Position numbers and translations under genes: made by a program
In this document: in pieces, positions 21,017 to 31,027 of the stretch
Numbering within the stretch: position 1 is the stretch's first letter
Layout: each line of letters starts with the position of its first letter
Notes under the pieces: model-generated
Seen by the model: only the letters and a program-made list of their open reading frames with translations
The model's database searches: none
Told to the model about the DNA's origin: nothing
Assembly (NCBI GenBank): GCA_040360365.1
Contig: CP136412.1
Strand: one strand, 5' to 3'
Source: Arcanobacterium_A hippocoleae_A
GTDB lineage: Bacteria; Actinomycetota; Actinomycetes; Actinomycetales; Actinomycetaceae
DNA length: 64,000 nucleotides

Positions 21017-23775
21017 TCAATGTGCGGCCGTGCGCCAATTTTCTCCAACTCCAATCCCGACAGTAAGCGGAACTGAAAGCTCATAAGCACTTCCCATCTC
21101 GCGTTCCACAATTTCGCGCACTTGCGCGATTTCTGCAGCCGCCACTTCCAGTACAAGTTCATCATGTACCTGCAAAAGCACTCGCGATTTCAAACCTGCT
21201 TGCGCTAAAGCAGATTCAGTAGCAACCATCGCCAGCTTAATTACATCTGCCGCCGAACCTTGAATCGGCGCGTTTAATGCCGCACGTTCAGCAGCCTGCC
21301 GAATCTGCCGATTTCCAGATGTGAGATCTTCAAGATAACGACGGCGCCCGAGAACCGTCTGTGTATATCCGCTTTTCCGTGCGTTTTCAACAAGTGAGTC
21401 AAGATAATCTTTTACTCTCCCAAAGCGCAAAAATACCCATCCATTAGTTTTTGCGCCTCACTGACGGAAATATGCAGCTGCGCAGACAAACCGTATGCGG
21501 AAAGACCGTAAACCAGCCCATAACTCATCGCTTTAATCTTTGAACGCTGTGCCGGAGTAACACTATCCTCAGCAATTCCAAAAACTCGGCTTGCCACATA
21601 GTTATGCAAATCGGCACCGGCGTTGAAAGCCTGAATAATTTCGCTATCGCCGGAAAGATATGCCATCAAGCGCATCTCAATCTGTGAATAATCAGCCGTC
21701 ATCAGCAAATCGTACCCTGCACCCGGCACGAATACTTCACGAATTTGCAGCCCCTCTTCCGTGCGGGCATGAATATTCTGCAAATTCGGTTCAGTAGAGG
21801 AAAGCCTGCCAGTAGCAGCTACAGTCTGTTGATAGGTAGTGCGGATTCTGCCGTCTGGCTGTACTGCCTTTTGCAATCCTTCAACTGATTGCAAAAGTTT
21901 AATTGCATCCCGATGCTTCAATAATGCTGCAAGAAATTCTTGACCGCGCACGCTCTGGGAATCTTCACGCATGGAAATCTTTTCAAGCAAATCTGCAAGC
22001 GCTTGCGCATTGGTAGTATAACCAGATTTTGTCTTTTTGGTTTTCGGCAAACCCAGCTGTTCAAAAAGCACAGTTTGCAGCTGTTTCGGGCTGGAGAGAT
22101 TTACAGTATCGTCGCCGATTGCGTTATATGCAAGACATTGCGCAAGCTCTACTTCTTCTCCGAATTCTTTATGCAAAGCATCAAGCCGCTTTAAATCAAC
22201 AGCAATCCCCCGATTTTCCATCTTAAAAAGCGCAACTGCGACAGCGACTTCCAGCGAAATTAAATCGTCAGACTGCCCCGCTTCTGAAAGTTTCACGGCA
22301 AGCACATCTGCTAAATTCAGCACCTGCACTGCAGAAAATTCGAGTGTCTGATCTTGGGTGAGTGTACCGTCGAGATTAATCCCGAGCGTATCAGAACTCT
22401 CATTATGCGGAATATTGAGTCCGAGAAAACGCTCAATCAGCGTCTCAAAATCATAAGAGCGATCTTCCGGATTCAGCAAATAAGCCTGCAGTTCCGTACA
22501 GCAAGCAAAAGTTTCACAATACAATTCGCTGCCGTTTAGCGCATGCATTATTTCTTTAATCCCATGGCCAACCTTTTCAGCGTGCGGATTATTCATCCAC
22601 GATTCAAGCAGTTCATGCTGGTGCGAGCTGAGCTGACCCGGATCAAAACTAATTACTTCCCCTTGATTATTCGCAATTGCAATTCGGTAAACTTTTCCCA
22701 TCCCCGGCCGTTTTGATCCCTCTACGGCAATTCCCCAGCGCGTTGCACTATTATCCGGTTCTGCAGCAGTTCCGAGGAATTTAGCAAGATCCGTATTGGA
22801 AGCTAATATCTGCATTTCACGCAGCTCAATTTTGGAATTATCTGTATTTTGCAGCGCAATATTCAACGAATCAGCAGTCTCCGATTCTGTCCCTTCCTGT
22901 ATCGGGAATACGGCAAGAACACTTTTCCGGACGCTGTTAAAATCGAGTAAATCACAGATTTCGCTGAACTTGCGGAAATTAATTCCATTTGGAACAAAAT
23001 CAGAAAAATCCGCGCCAATCGGCAAATCCCGTACAAGCTGGTTCAGCTTTCGGTTTAGCTTCACTTGTTCAATATTTTCGCGCAGTGACTGCCCGACTTT
23101 TCCCTTAATCGTGTCTGCAGCTGCAATTATCTTCTCAAGTGAGCCATACTCATTCAACCACTTTGCAGCAGTTTTCGGCCCGACACCAGGCACACCGGGA
23201 ATATTGTCTGCACCTTCACCCACAAGCGCCGCATAATCTCCATATATTTCAGGGGATACGCCTGAGCGTTGTTTTACTCCGGCCGGATCAAGCAGAATCA
23301 TCTGTGAACGCGGCATCGGATATGCGACTGAAACTGCATCATCTACAAGCTGGTAGGAATCTTTATCACCCGAAGCAATCACTACAGACAAGCCGTTTTC
23401 TTTCCCGCGATTTGCGAGAGTGGCAACAATATCATCAGCTTCGTAGTCTTCGTAAGTGAGCCATTTTATTCCAATCGCCTCAAGCAGACGTTGAATCAGG
23501 TCAATCTGCCCTTTAAACTCTTCCGGAGTAGCTTTCCGCCCGCCTTTATATTCACTGTACATTCGGGTCCGGAACGTGCCTCCGGGAAGATCGAAAGCCA
23601 CGGCAACATGTGTCGGATTGTGATCTTTCATTAAACGTAAAAGAGTTTTTATGAAACCGTGTACAGCGTTGGTATAGATTCCTGACTCTGTCCGGAAAGA
23701 TTCCGCCTGCAACGCATAAAAAGAACGAAATGCCATCGAATGGCCGTCGATTAGTAATAAAGTTTTTTCACTCAC
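21017..23775 (-). CDS. polA: DNA polymerase I
   Basis: Repair and Okazaki-fragment polymerase. N-terminal 5'-3' exonuclease/flap domain (LLIDGHSMAFRSFYAL, YEADDIVATL, SGDKDSYQLV, GVGPKTAAKWL; residues 1-290). A central 3'-5' exonuclease-like domain lacks the usual DxE metal motif, as in other actinobacterial PolA. The C-terminal polymerase domain has motif A TADYSQIEMRLMAYLSGD, motif B RSKIKAMSYGLVYGLSAYG and motif C LLQVHDELVLEV. About 919 residues. The frame breaks at A5 on the plus strand (21429-21433); one more T in the mRNA gives DGYFLRFGRVKDYL. GTG 23775 (VSEKTLLLIDG) is the likely start, though the ribosome binding site is weak. Confidence 0.93.
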
Positions 23776-23789
23776 CCTATAAGCATACC

Positions 23790-23935
23790 CAGTAAGCATC
23801 ATTGCAAGCATTCTTAGTTAAGAACATGCTCAGTAAGTCCGGCCAGTGAGCACACCGCAGCAAGCATCCTCCCAGTAAGCGTATTCCCAATCATATTCTC
23901 AAGCATACTTCCAGCAAGCATCCTTAGTTTCGAAA
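23790..23935. repeat. Degenerate short repeats upstream of polA
   Basis: Several imperfect copies of CAGTAAGCAT / CAGCAAGCATCCTTAG occur at irregular 15-45 bp spacing just upstream of the polA start. No open reading frame or hairpin explains them. They end about 75 bp before the 31-bp array element and differ from it in sequence. Confidence 0.5.
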
Positions 23936-24011
23936 TCGGAATCTTGAAATACCGATAGCTCCGAACACCCAACCGCACCGCACATTCAACAGCACGACAC
24001 GGCTTCCCTTT

Positions 24012-24262
24012 ACGTAACTGGCGGCAAGAGCTTATTTTCGTTACGTAAGTGGCAGCAAAAACACGGTTTTATTACGTAACAGGCGGCAAAAACTCGGGGC
24101 GGAATTTCGTTGTCAAAAGTGCTTGCATTTATGCAGCTCACAGGCTTACAGGAACGACGATGCTCCCGTCGTTACACAAAACCACCCATTATGCCACCAG
24201 TTACGTGAGATTGCAGCGATTTTGCCATCAGTTACGTGAACTCAGAAGCACTTTGCCGCAAC
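24012..24262. repeat. Phased inverted 31-bp array, module A
   Basis: Three direct units start at 24012, 24043 and 24074 (consensus ACGTAASTGGYGGCRARARC), exactly 31 bp apart. A core of about 100 bp follows, with the inverted repeat AACGACG / CGTCGTT (7-nt loop). Opposite-orientation units then start at 24196, 24227 and, degenerate, 24258 (consensus RCCAGTTACGTGA), again 31 bp apart. No gene overlaps. It lies about 370 bp downstream of the 3' end of the LPXTG protein gene. Modules B and C on the other side of that gene share the core and the units. Confidence 0.85.
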
Positions 24263-24489
24263 ACCGCTTCTACCCAAAACAAAGCACCAACGCATTGCAA
24301 CTAACACAAACAAGAATATGAAGAACCGATTAAGAAAAGCCGAAGCACAAAAAGATACGGACACTAACCCCGCGCGTTCAGCAGGTTTTATCTCCAGCAG
24401 ATGCATTCCACAAGACGGCGCAGCGATTACTCCTTGTTAACAATTAACACAGCAACTACACCCATAAATTCCCCACAAATACAAAGATA

Positions 24490-24518
24490 GCTGGGAACAC
24501 TTTTGCAGTGTTCCCAGC
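24490..24518 (-). terminator. Terminator of the large repeat surface protein
   Basis: Perfect 12-bp stem GCTGGGAACACT / AGTGTTCCCAGC with a 5-nt loop, 110 bp downstream of the stop codon, followed on the minus strand by a T-containing stretch. Nothing else is seen between 24263 and 24630. Confidence 0.75.
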
Positions 24519-24630
24519 CACCTTAAAATGATTTACAAGACTATCAGACTTTTTAGCACTTCTAGCCCTTGCAAGCGATTAGCGTTCGCTGGATTTCCAG
24601 TCTTCTCAAGTGTTTAGCATTCTTGAGCGA

Positions 24631-27600
24631 TTAGTCTTCGCGGCGTTTGCGTGCGCCGAAAACTGAGAGCACACCAGCCAAACCAAGACCAGCAGCCCCA
24701 AGCAAACCAGAACGCGAATCCGCACCAGTTTGCGCCAGCTTCCCTGCATTTTCTGCCAAAACACCCTCACTATCATCAAGCACCGGCATACCTGGCTGTT
24801 CCGGCTTATCAGAAACATCAGCATTGTCTACCGAGCCATCTGCAGAAAGACCAAAATCTCTCACACCCGCAAGCTCCGGATACTCAAGCACACCCGCAAA
24901 CGATGAACCTGAATCAGTAGCTGGAAGCACCGAAGCACTACCCGGCCGATCAGTAGTATCAGCAGCATTCACTGGAGTACCGAAATCCTTAAAGCCAGCA
25001 AGCTCCGGATACTCAAGCACACCCGCAAACGATGAACCTGAATCAGTAGCTGGAAGCACCGAAGCACTACCCGGCCGATCAGTAGTATCAGCAGCATTCA
25101 CTGGAGTACCGAAATCCTTAAAGCCAGCAAGCTCCGGATACTCAAGCACACCCGTGAACGATGAACCTAAATCAGTAGCTGGAAGCACCGAAGCATTACC
25201 CGGCCGATCAGTAGTATCAGCAGCATTCACTGGAGTACCGAAATCCTTAAAGCCAGCAAGCTCCGGATACTCAAGCACACCCGTGAACGATGAACCTGAA
25301 TCAGTAGCTGGAAGCACCGAAGCACTACCCGGCCGATCAGTAGTATCAGCAGCATTCACTGGAGTACCGAAATCCTTAAAGCCAGCAAGCTCCGGATACT
25401 CAAGCACACCCGCAAATAACGAACCGTTCTCAGTTGTTGGAAAATCTACTGCCGCACCCGGAACATCTGTCACTACAACATCTACAGTCCCGCCATCACC
25501 AGTCACAAACGATTCACCATCGGCAAGATTATTAATGTTTGCTTCTTCTTCCAGATGCCCCAGATTCAACGGATTCAAATCATCCAAATCATCAACACTC
25601 TTCGCATCCATACCATCTGACATAGCAGAAACCACAACATCATTCGTACCATCATCGCTAACCACAAACTCTGGACTTTGCTTTGAATCTAACTCATCAA
25701 TGTTGTTCGCTTCACCAACATTCCCAAATGGATACGCCCCAACCGTGAAATCACTCAACTCACTCTTATCTAACGCATCATTAGGGACAGACGGCGCATC
25801 AACAATATCCCCACGAACACCACCATCACCAGTCACAAACTCATAACCTAACGGATAGTACGGATCATCGACATCTGTTGGAGTAGTGTCCAAATCACCT
25901 AAACTTCTTGCCTCATCCGGATTACCAACCGGGAAACCATCAACCGTGTTAACTTTTGCTAAATCATCTTCCGTTTTCGCATCATTACCATCAGCTTTTG
26001 TCGTTACCGTCTCATGATAATCACCAGTCTCACCACTAGTTCCTGTCACGAATACCGGCTCTTCAAACCAACTTAATTCTTCAGCAATACCAAAGTTACC
26101 CAACGGCTGACCATCAACCGTATCCGTCTTCTTCAAATCACCAAAATCTGTCGCATCATTCAAGGCTTCCGGCGCACTGAAAATCTCCCCACGACTTCCG
26201 CCATCACTCTTAACAAATACTGGTGAAACTCGACCCTCCACATCAGCAAAAGACGCTTCCGTCAAATTACCAACCGTAACGCCTTCAACATCATCCGTCT
26301 TACCCAAATCCGCAAAAACTTTGGCATCATATCGGGTATTCACAGGCGTATTTGGCACATCCACAACATCATTCGTACCATCATCGCTAACCACAAACTC
26401 TGGACTTTGCTTTGAATCTAACTCATCAATGTTGTTCGCTTCACCAACATTCCCAAATGGATACGCCCCAACCGTGAAATCACTCAACTCACTCTTATCT
26501 AACGCATCATTAGGGACAGACGGCGCATCAACAATATCCCCACGAACACCACCATCACCAGTCACAAACTCATAACCTAACGGATAGTACGGATCATCGA
26601 CATCTGTTGGAGTAGTGTCCAAATCACCTAAACTTCTTGCCTCATCCGGATTACCAACCGGGAAACCATCAACCGTGTTAACTTTTGCTAAATCATCTTC
26701 CGTTTTCGCATCATTACCATCAGCTTTTGTCGTTACCGTCTCATGATAATCACCAGTCTCACCACTAGTTCCTGTCACGAATACCGGCTCTTCAAACCAA
26801 CTTAATTCTTCAGCAATACCAAAGTTACCCAACGGCTGACCATCAACCGTATCCGTCTTCTTCAAATCACCAAAATCTGTCGCATCATTCAAGGCTTCCG
26901 GCGCACTGAAAATCTCCCCACGACTTCCGCCATCACTCTTAACAAATACTGGTGAAACTCGACCCTCCACATCAGCAAAAGACGCTTCCGTCAAATTACC
27001 AACCGTAACGCCTTCAGCATCATCCGTCTTACCCAAATCCGCAAAAACTTTGGCATCATATCGGGTATTCACAGGCGTATTTGGCACATCCACAACATCA
27101 TTCGTACCATCATCGCTAACCACAAACTCTGGACTTTGCTTTGAATCTAACTCATCAATGTTGTTCGCTTCACCAACATTCCCAAATGGATACGCCCCAA
27201 CCGTGAAATCACTCAACTCACTCTTATCTAACGCATCATTAGGGACAGACGGCGCATCAACAATATCCCCACGAACACCACCATCACCACCAACTAAATT
27301 CCCACTAACGACATCACCATTAGCAAGATAAACTATGCCATCTTCTTCAGCTGCCAAATCAAGAAACGAACGAGCAGCTTCAGGATTACCCAAACTTCTC
27401 CCACCAACCGGAGCTGTAGAAGTAATATCATCCACACCAGAAGCATCCCCATCAGCACTGTTTATCTGCCGAATATCCCCAGCAAACTTGGTAACACTAA
27501 CCTGCACAGATTCACTTCCATGCGGGTAAGTGATTTTAACTTTCGCGTCTTTTACAGTTGATCCCTCGACAGTTATCTTTGTGTCTGGCAGGTTCAGCAA

Positions 27601-29012
27601 AGTGTTTTCTGGATTCGCCTTTTTCACCGCAGCAACAATCCGCGCCTTATCTGATTCACTCAAACTGCCCGAATCCATCACGACCACTTTATCAGTCTCT
27701 GCAGGAGTATTAATACTCTTTGGCGCAACAATCAAAGCATTCTCAAGAGTAATCCCATTCGGATACTCATTCCCCTGCTTATCTACCGCCGTATAACCAG
27801 CATCATCACTTACTTTAATCCGCACACGATAATGCTTCGGAAACCACCCCGCTCAGCAGCCTCTTTCACCTGCTGTAGTGTAAGCTCTACAGTCGGGTTC
27901 TGCGGATCAATAAACTTAAACTCAGCATTATCTTGCAGCTTGTTTTTCGGTGTCACATTATCCGTAACATCAATCTTATTCTTCGCAAACTGTGTATCAA
28001 GTGAATCAACCGTCGCTATAGACACATCTGCCAACCCGAGAGCCTTTTGCGTTTCCTCAACCTTCACGATAGGTTCACGAACATCAACACCCTGCAACGT
28101 AAAATTCCAGTTTTTCGCAGCATCTTTAAGCTCATTAATCATAGTGTAAGGACGTATGGCTATCTGACCACCATATTTAGCACCATCTACAAGCTTTAGA
28201 GTAGCACCATCTGCAGTGACTATAGAAGATATTTTAGAAAACCTATCCTGAGTCCCAACTGTATTACGATTTATTTTATTCGTAAACCCTTGTGTTTCAA
28301 CATAAGGCACATCGATAAACTCGCCATTATCATTTTGAAATCCTTGAATATTACTCCAAACAGCACCATCTATTCTTGGAGTATTCACTTTTCGGGTATT
28401 GAAATAATCGCGTCCATAATACGTTTCTCCAGACCCGCTCGTCGGTACTGCTTTGATTCGCTTCATCATTTCGCCATAATCAAAATCAAATGGCTTAGCA
28501 AAATCATAATAGTATGTATAAGATCCATCCGTATTTTTCTTAAACCCAGGATCACTCTCCCTACCGGGCAACGGACCAACAGGCCTACCGTTAAGATAAA
28601 TCTCTTCGTCCCATTTTAGTTCATAATCATTAATATCAACATATTCATTTTTTACAATACTAGATTTTCCCGCAGGTAATTTTTCACTCATCTTTCGATC
28701 ATCCGCTGCTGCTCTTTTCGCGCGTTTTTTCGGTGTGGCGCTATCAGGTGTGCTATCAGATTTCGGTGTAACACCAGTATCAGCAGCAGTGGTGGTGTTT
28801 GGTGTGTTTTCGAGCGAGTTTGCAACGATGTTGATTGATTCTTCTGTCAGCACTGAATTAGAATCATCAACCGCGTTAGCCGAACCTGCCGGTATCCCCA
28901 AAGCAAACAAGCTGCTAACCATTGCAGACTTGATCCCAAACTTTGAATACTTCGGACCAACTACAACCTTATGACGCGCTCGATACGCATCCCCACTACT
29001 CTTACCAAACAT
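24631..29012 (-). CDS. Giant sortase-anchored repeat surface protein
   Basis: About 1460 residues. The N-terminus has a signal peptide (KYSKFGIKSAMVSSLFALGIPAGSANA), then a Ser/Thr/Asp-rich linker ending KKRAKRAA. A unique region of about 350 residues follows, ending in a Rib-like stretch (PNGITLENALIV, ITVEGSTVKDAKVKITYP). Then come nested acidic repeats: roughly 60-residue modules (pattern V.SDGG.RG.I..AP..., L.KVDTVDG.P.GN..EA) arranged in a 243-residue superunit present nearly three times, and five 41-residue units (SVLPATDSGSSFAGVLEYPEL...). The end is LAQTG, a hydrophobic helix and KRRED. ATG 29012 has AGGAG 9 nt upstream. The frame breaks near 27839 (one base added gives GGFPKHYRVRIKVSDD). 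Probably an adhesin or wall-surface stalk protein; the ligand is unknown. Confidence 0.85.
24895..25420 (-). repeat. 123-bp tandem repeats near the C-terminus of the surface protein
   Basis: Four to five copies of a 41-residue unit (EYPELAGFKDFGTPVNAADT, TDRPGSASVLPATDSGSSF). The inner copies differ by only a few bases (Ala/Val, Ser/Leu, Ser/Asn) and the outermost copies are diverged (GVRDFGLSADGSVDN; NGSLFAGVLEYPEL). They sit just before the wall-anchor segment, as a stalk would. Confidence 0.88.
25640..27290 (-). repeat. 729-bp near-identical direct repeats inside the surface protein gene
   Basis: Two full copies and one partial copy of a 729-bp unit. Identical landmarks recur exactly 729 bp apart (for example GTTGTTCGCTTCACCAAC at about 25698, 26427 and 27156). 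I found only one difference between the full copies (Asp-Val-Glu versus Asp-Ala-Glu), so the duplication is very recent or is kept uniform by recombination. Each unit is itself built of four diverged modules of about 60 residues. Confidence 0.9.
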
Positions 29013-29021
29013 GAAAAACAA

Positions 29022-29290
29022 CTCCTAAGTATTAATGCCTACTCACGCCCAAACCCCTCACCACAAAAGACAAGCAGGTATCCAAGGCACGCAAACATCA
29101 ATCTACTACCCCCCCGCACGTTTTCCACCCAAAAAACACGACACAAAACCAACCAAAAATAATTGAAAATACAACCACCACCAGCACAAACACCAACACC
29201 CACCACACCCCACACCACACAAAACATGACAAACACCACACAGCATAAAGAAAACAGAAACCAGCAAACCCGCAACCAACAGCAAGACCC
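29022..29290. other. Strand-skewed leader upstream of the surface protein gene
   Basis: The plus strand is made almost wholly of A and C, so the sense strand of the surface gene is G/T-rich with little scope for base pairing. A C7 tract sits at 29109-29115 (G7 in the sense direction), about 100 bp from the start codon. No credible gene: the minus-strand frame opening here gives only a Cys/Val/Trp-rich translation of the skew. The promoter should be here or just upstream, but I cannot place it. Confidence 0.6.
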
Positions 29291-29495
29291 AACTCTTCCC
29301 TCCACGCAACCAACAGCAAGAACTCCAGCTGAAATTATTACCGTCGAAAATACTTACGTTTATAATGCTCACAGCCTCACCGGAGAGACAGTGCTCCCGT
29401 CGGAAACCAAAACCACCCATTACGCCGCCAGTTACGTAAACGCACAAGCACTTTGCCATCACTTGCGTTGATTGGGTCGATTTTATCCGGTTCCA
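29270..29495. repeat. Phased inverted 31-bp array, module B (partly degenerate)
   Basis: Two degenerate direct units (CGCAACCAACAGCAAG at 29270 and 29304) precede a core of about 100 bp. The core shares the block around GTCGAAAATACTTACG with module C and the block TGCTCCCGTCG plus CAAAACCACCCATTA with module A. Opposite-orientation units start at 29427 and 29458 (31 bp apart), with a decayed third at 29489. The first two closely resemble the units at 29882 and 29913 of module C. Confidence 0.75.
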
Positions 29496-29616
29496 AGCGG
29501 TGTTTTTGCACAGCGGTCAGGATTAATCTCTGCAAAAACAGCGCTTTCCACCCGAACAACTACCGATTTTATTGCGATAACCCAACCAGTTAATCCGCAG
29601 CACTGTACAACTGACA

Positions 29617-29634
29617 GTGAGAACTCGTTCTCAC
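29617..29634. repeat. Perfect palindrome beside array module C
   Basis: GTGAGAAC-TC-GTTCTCAC, an 8-bp perfect dyad with a 2-bp centre, ends 1 bp before the first 31-bp unit of module C (29636). It could be an operator or an element boundary. No counterpart was found beside module A. Confidence 0.6.
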
Positions 29635-29635
29635 T

Positions 29636-30056
29636 ACATAACTGGCAGCAAGAACTTCTTTTCTTACCTAAGTGGTGGCAGAAAACAGAAAACTCTACGT
29701 AACTGGCGGCGGGAACTAGAAAACTTTACGTAAGTGGTGGCGGGAACTCATGGTGAAATTTTACCCGTCGAAAGTACTTGCGTTTCCGCAGGTCAAAAGC
29801 TCGTGATAACGACGGTTCGCCCGTCGCTGCACAAAAATGCTCATTTCGCCGCCAGTTACATTAAAAAATACGGATTTCGCCGCCAGTTACGTGAGCACAC
29901 AAGCACTTTGCCATCACTTACGTTAGTTTGGGTAGATTTTGCTATCACTTGCGTAATCTCACGGGTATTTCGCTATATATTACGTAATCTCGCGGGCACT
30001 TCGCAGCCAGCTACGTAATCTCGCGTGTGTTTCACTATCAGTTGCGCAATTCCGCT
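29636..30056. repeat. Phased inverted 31-bp array, module C (largest copy)
   Basis: Four direct units start at 29636, 29666, 29697 and 29728. A core follows with TCGAAAGTACTTGCGTTT and the stem ACGACGG / CCGTCGC. Seven opposite-orientation units start at 29851, 29882, 29913, 29944, 29975, 30006 and 30037, every one exactly 31 bp from the last. The conserved part is about 12-21 bp (GCCGCCAGTTACGTAA), often with an internal TTACGTAA dyad; the remaining 10 bp vary. A 31-bp step is close to three helical turns, so equivalent bases face the same side of the DNA. Confidence 0.88.
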
Positions 30057-30099
30057 TTGAAACCGCAAGCAGCACCAGAAACAAAACCCGCGGTTTCAA
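30057..30099 (-). terminator. Inverted repeat downstream of pdtaR, possible terminator
   Basis: Perfect 10-bp arms TTGAAACCGC / GCGGTTTCAA around a 23-nt loop, about 135 bp beyond the pdtaR stop and directly abutting the array. The long loop makes terminator function uncertain. The rest of 30100-30234 shows no gene. Confidence 0.4.
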
Positions 30100-30234
30100 T
30101 CGCTGCGGACTTCCGCAATTACACAGGCCAAAGGATTAAAACTTAAAAATCCGACAACAACACACCGGATAAAAACACCCTGCCCGCGCGGTGCTTCTGC
30201 CACGCATCCGAGAAATTTTGAAAGATAAGGAGCT

Positions 30235-30876
30235 TTACCCAACCTGTTCAATCACTGCATCAGCCACTTCACGCATCGTCAGACGGCGATTCATCGAAGT
30301 CTTTTGAATCCAGCGGAACGCTTCCGGCTCACTCAATCCCATCTTTTCTTGCAGCAGCCCTTTAGCACGGTCAACACGTTTCCGAGTCTCAAACTGTTCC
30401 GTAAGTGTCGCTACTTCGTTCTCAAGTGAGTTAATCTGTTGGCGCCGCGAGATTGCGATTTCAATCGCCGGAATCAAATCTGCCGGCGTAAACGGCTTAA
30501 CCACATATGCCATCGCTCCCGCATCACGAGCACGCTCCACTAAATCACGCTGCGAAAAAGCAGTAAGCATCACGATTGCCGGACTTTGCACGGAAAGAAT
30601 ATTTTCCGCAGCAGTAATTCCGTCGGTACCGGGCATCTTTACATCCATCACAATTAAATCAGGATCCAGCTCGGCAGCACGCTCAATTGCTTCATCACCG
30701 TTGGTCGCTTCACCGACTACCGTATAACCGGCTTCGCGGAGAGTCTCAGCAATATCGAGACGAATCAGCGTCTCATCCTCCACTACAAGACAGCGGATTT
30801 CGCTATGGCTACTTTGATCTTCAATTTTCTCGACTTGCTCGCCGGCAATTTCGAATTCTTCATCTTTCGCTGCCAT
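30235..30876 (-). CDS. pdtaR: ANTAR-domain response regulator (PdtaR/AmiR-NasT type)
   Basis: Phosphoreceiver domain with RCLVVEDETLIRLDIAETL and phospho-Asp in DLIVMDVKMPGTDG, then a C-terminal RNA-binding ANTAR domain (DRAKGLLQEKMGLSEPEAFRWIQ, LTMREVADAVIEQ). Such proteins act after phosphorylation as RNA-binding antiterminators. About 213 residues with a short acidic N-terminal extension. ATG 30876 (MAAKDEEFEI) is chosen because AAGGAG lies 5 nt upstream. Its place between pyk/tRNA-Leu and polA matches Rv1626 in Mycobacterium. The partner sensor kinase PdtaS is not in the window. Confidence 0.88.
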   Translation of the reverse strand: MAAKDEEFEIAGEQVEKIEDQSSHSEIRCLVVEDETLIRLDIAETLREAGYTVVGEATNGDEAIERAAELDPDLIVMDVKMPGTDGITAAENILSVQSPAIVMLTAFSQRDLVERARDAGAMAYVVKPFTPADLIPAIEIAISRRQQINSLENEVATLTEQFETRKRVDRAKGLLQEKMGLSEPEAFRWIQKTSMNRRLTMREVADAVIEQVG

Positions 30877-31027
30877 CATTTCTCCTTCGAACAATGGAAC
30901 AATGACTGATAGATATCTACCTGTTACGTACACCGTTCTAATAAAAAATATTATTAGAAATAATTTTAACGCGGACAAGCCTCTGAGGTACAAACCTGCG
31001 AAAAGTTGCCGCGTTAATATTTCTTAG

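Noticed and set aside
24012..24262. Integron attC sites
   Set aside because: The units carry TTACGTAA and GTTACGT but not the paired GTTRRRY-type boxes, no integrase is present, and a strict 31-bp period with many units per block is unlike attC.
24647..27331. Plus-strand Ser/Thr/Pro-rich proteins antisense to the surface protein
   Set aside because: They are shadows of the repeats; the minus strand has signal peptide, repeats and the LAQTG anchor in order.
29039..29462. Minus-strand Cys/Val/Trp-rich proteins upstream of the surface gene
   Set aside because: They are translations of the G/T-rich skew, overlap each other in several frames and have no ribosome binding site or family resemblance.
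29636..30056. CRISPR array
   Set aside because: The 31-bp units run head to tail without unique spacers between identical repeats, conservation is graded, the orientation inverts around a core, and no cas gene is in the window.
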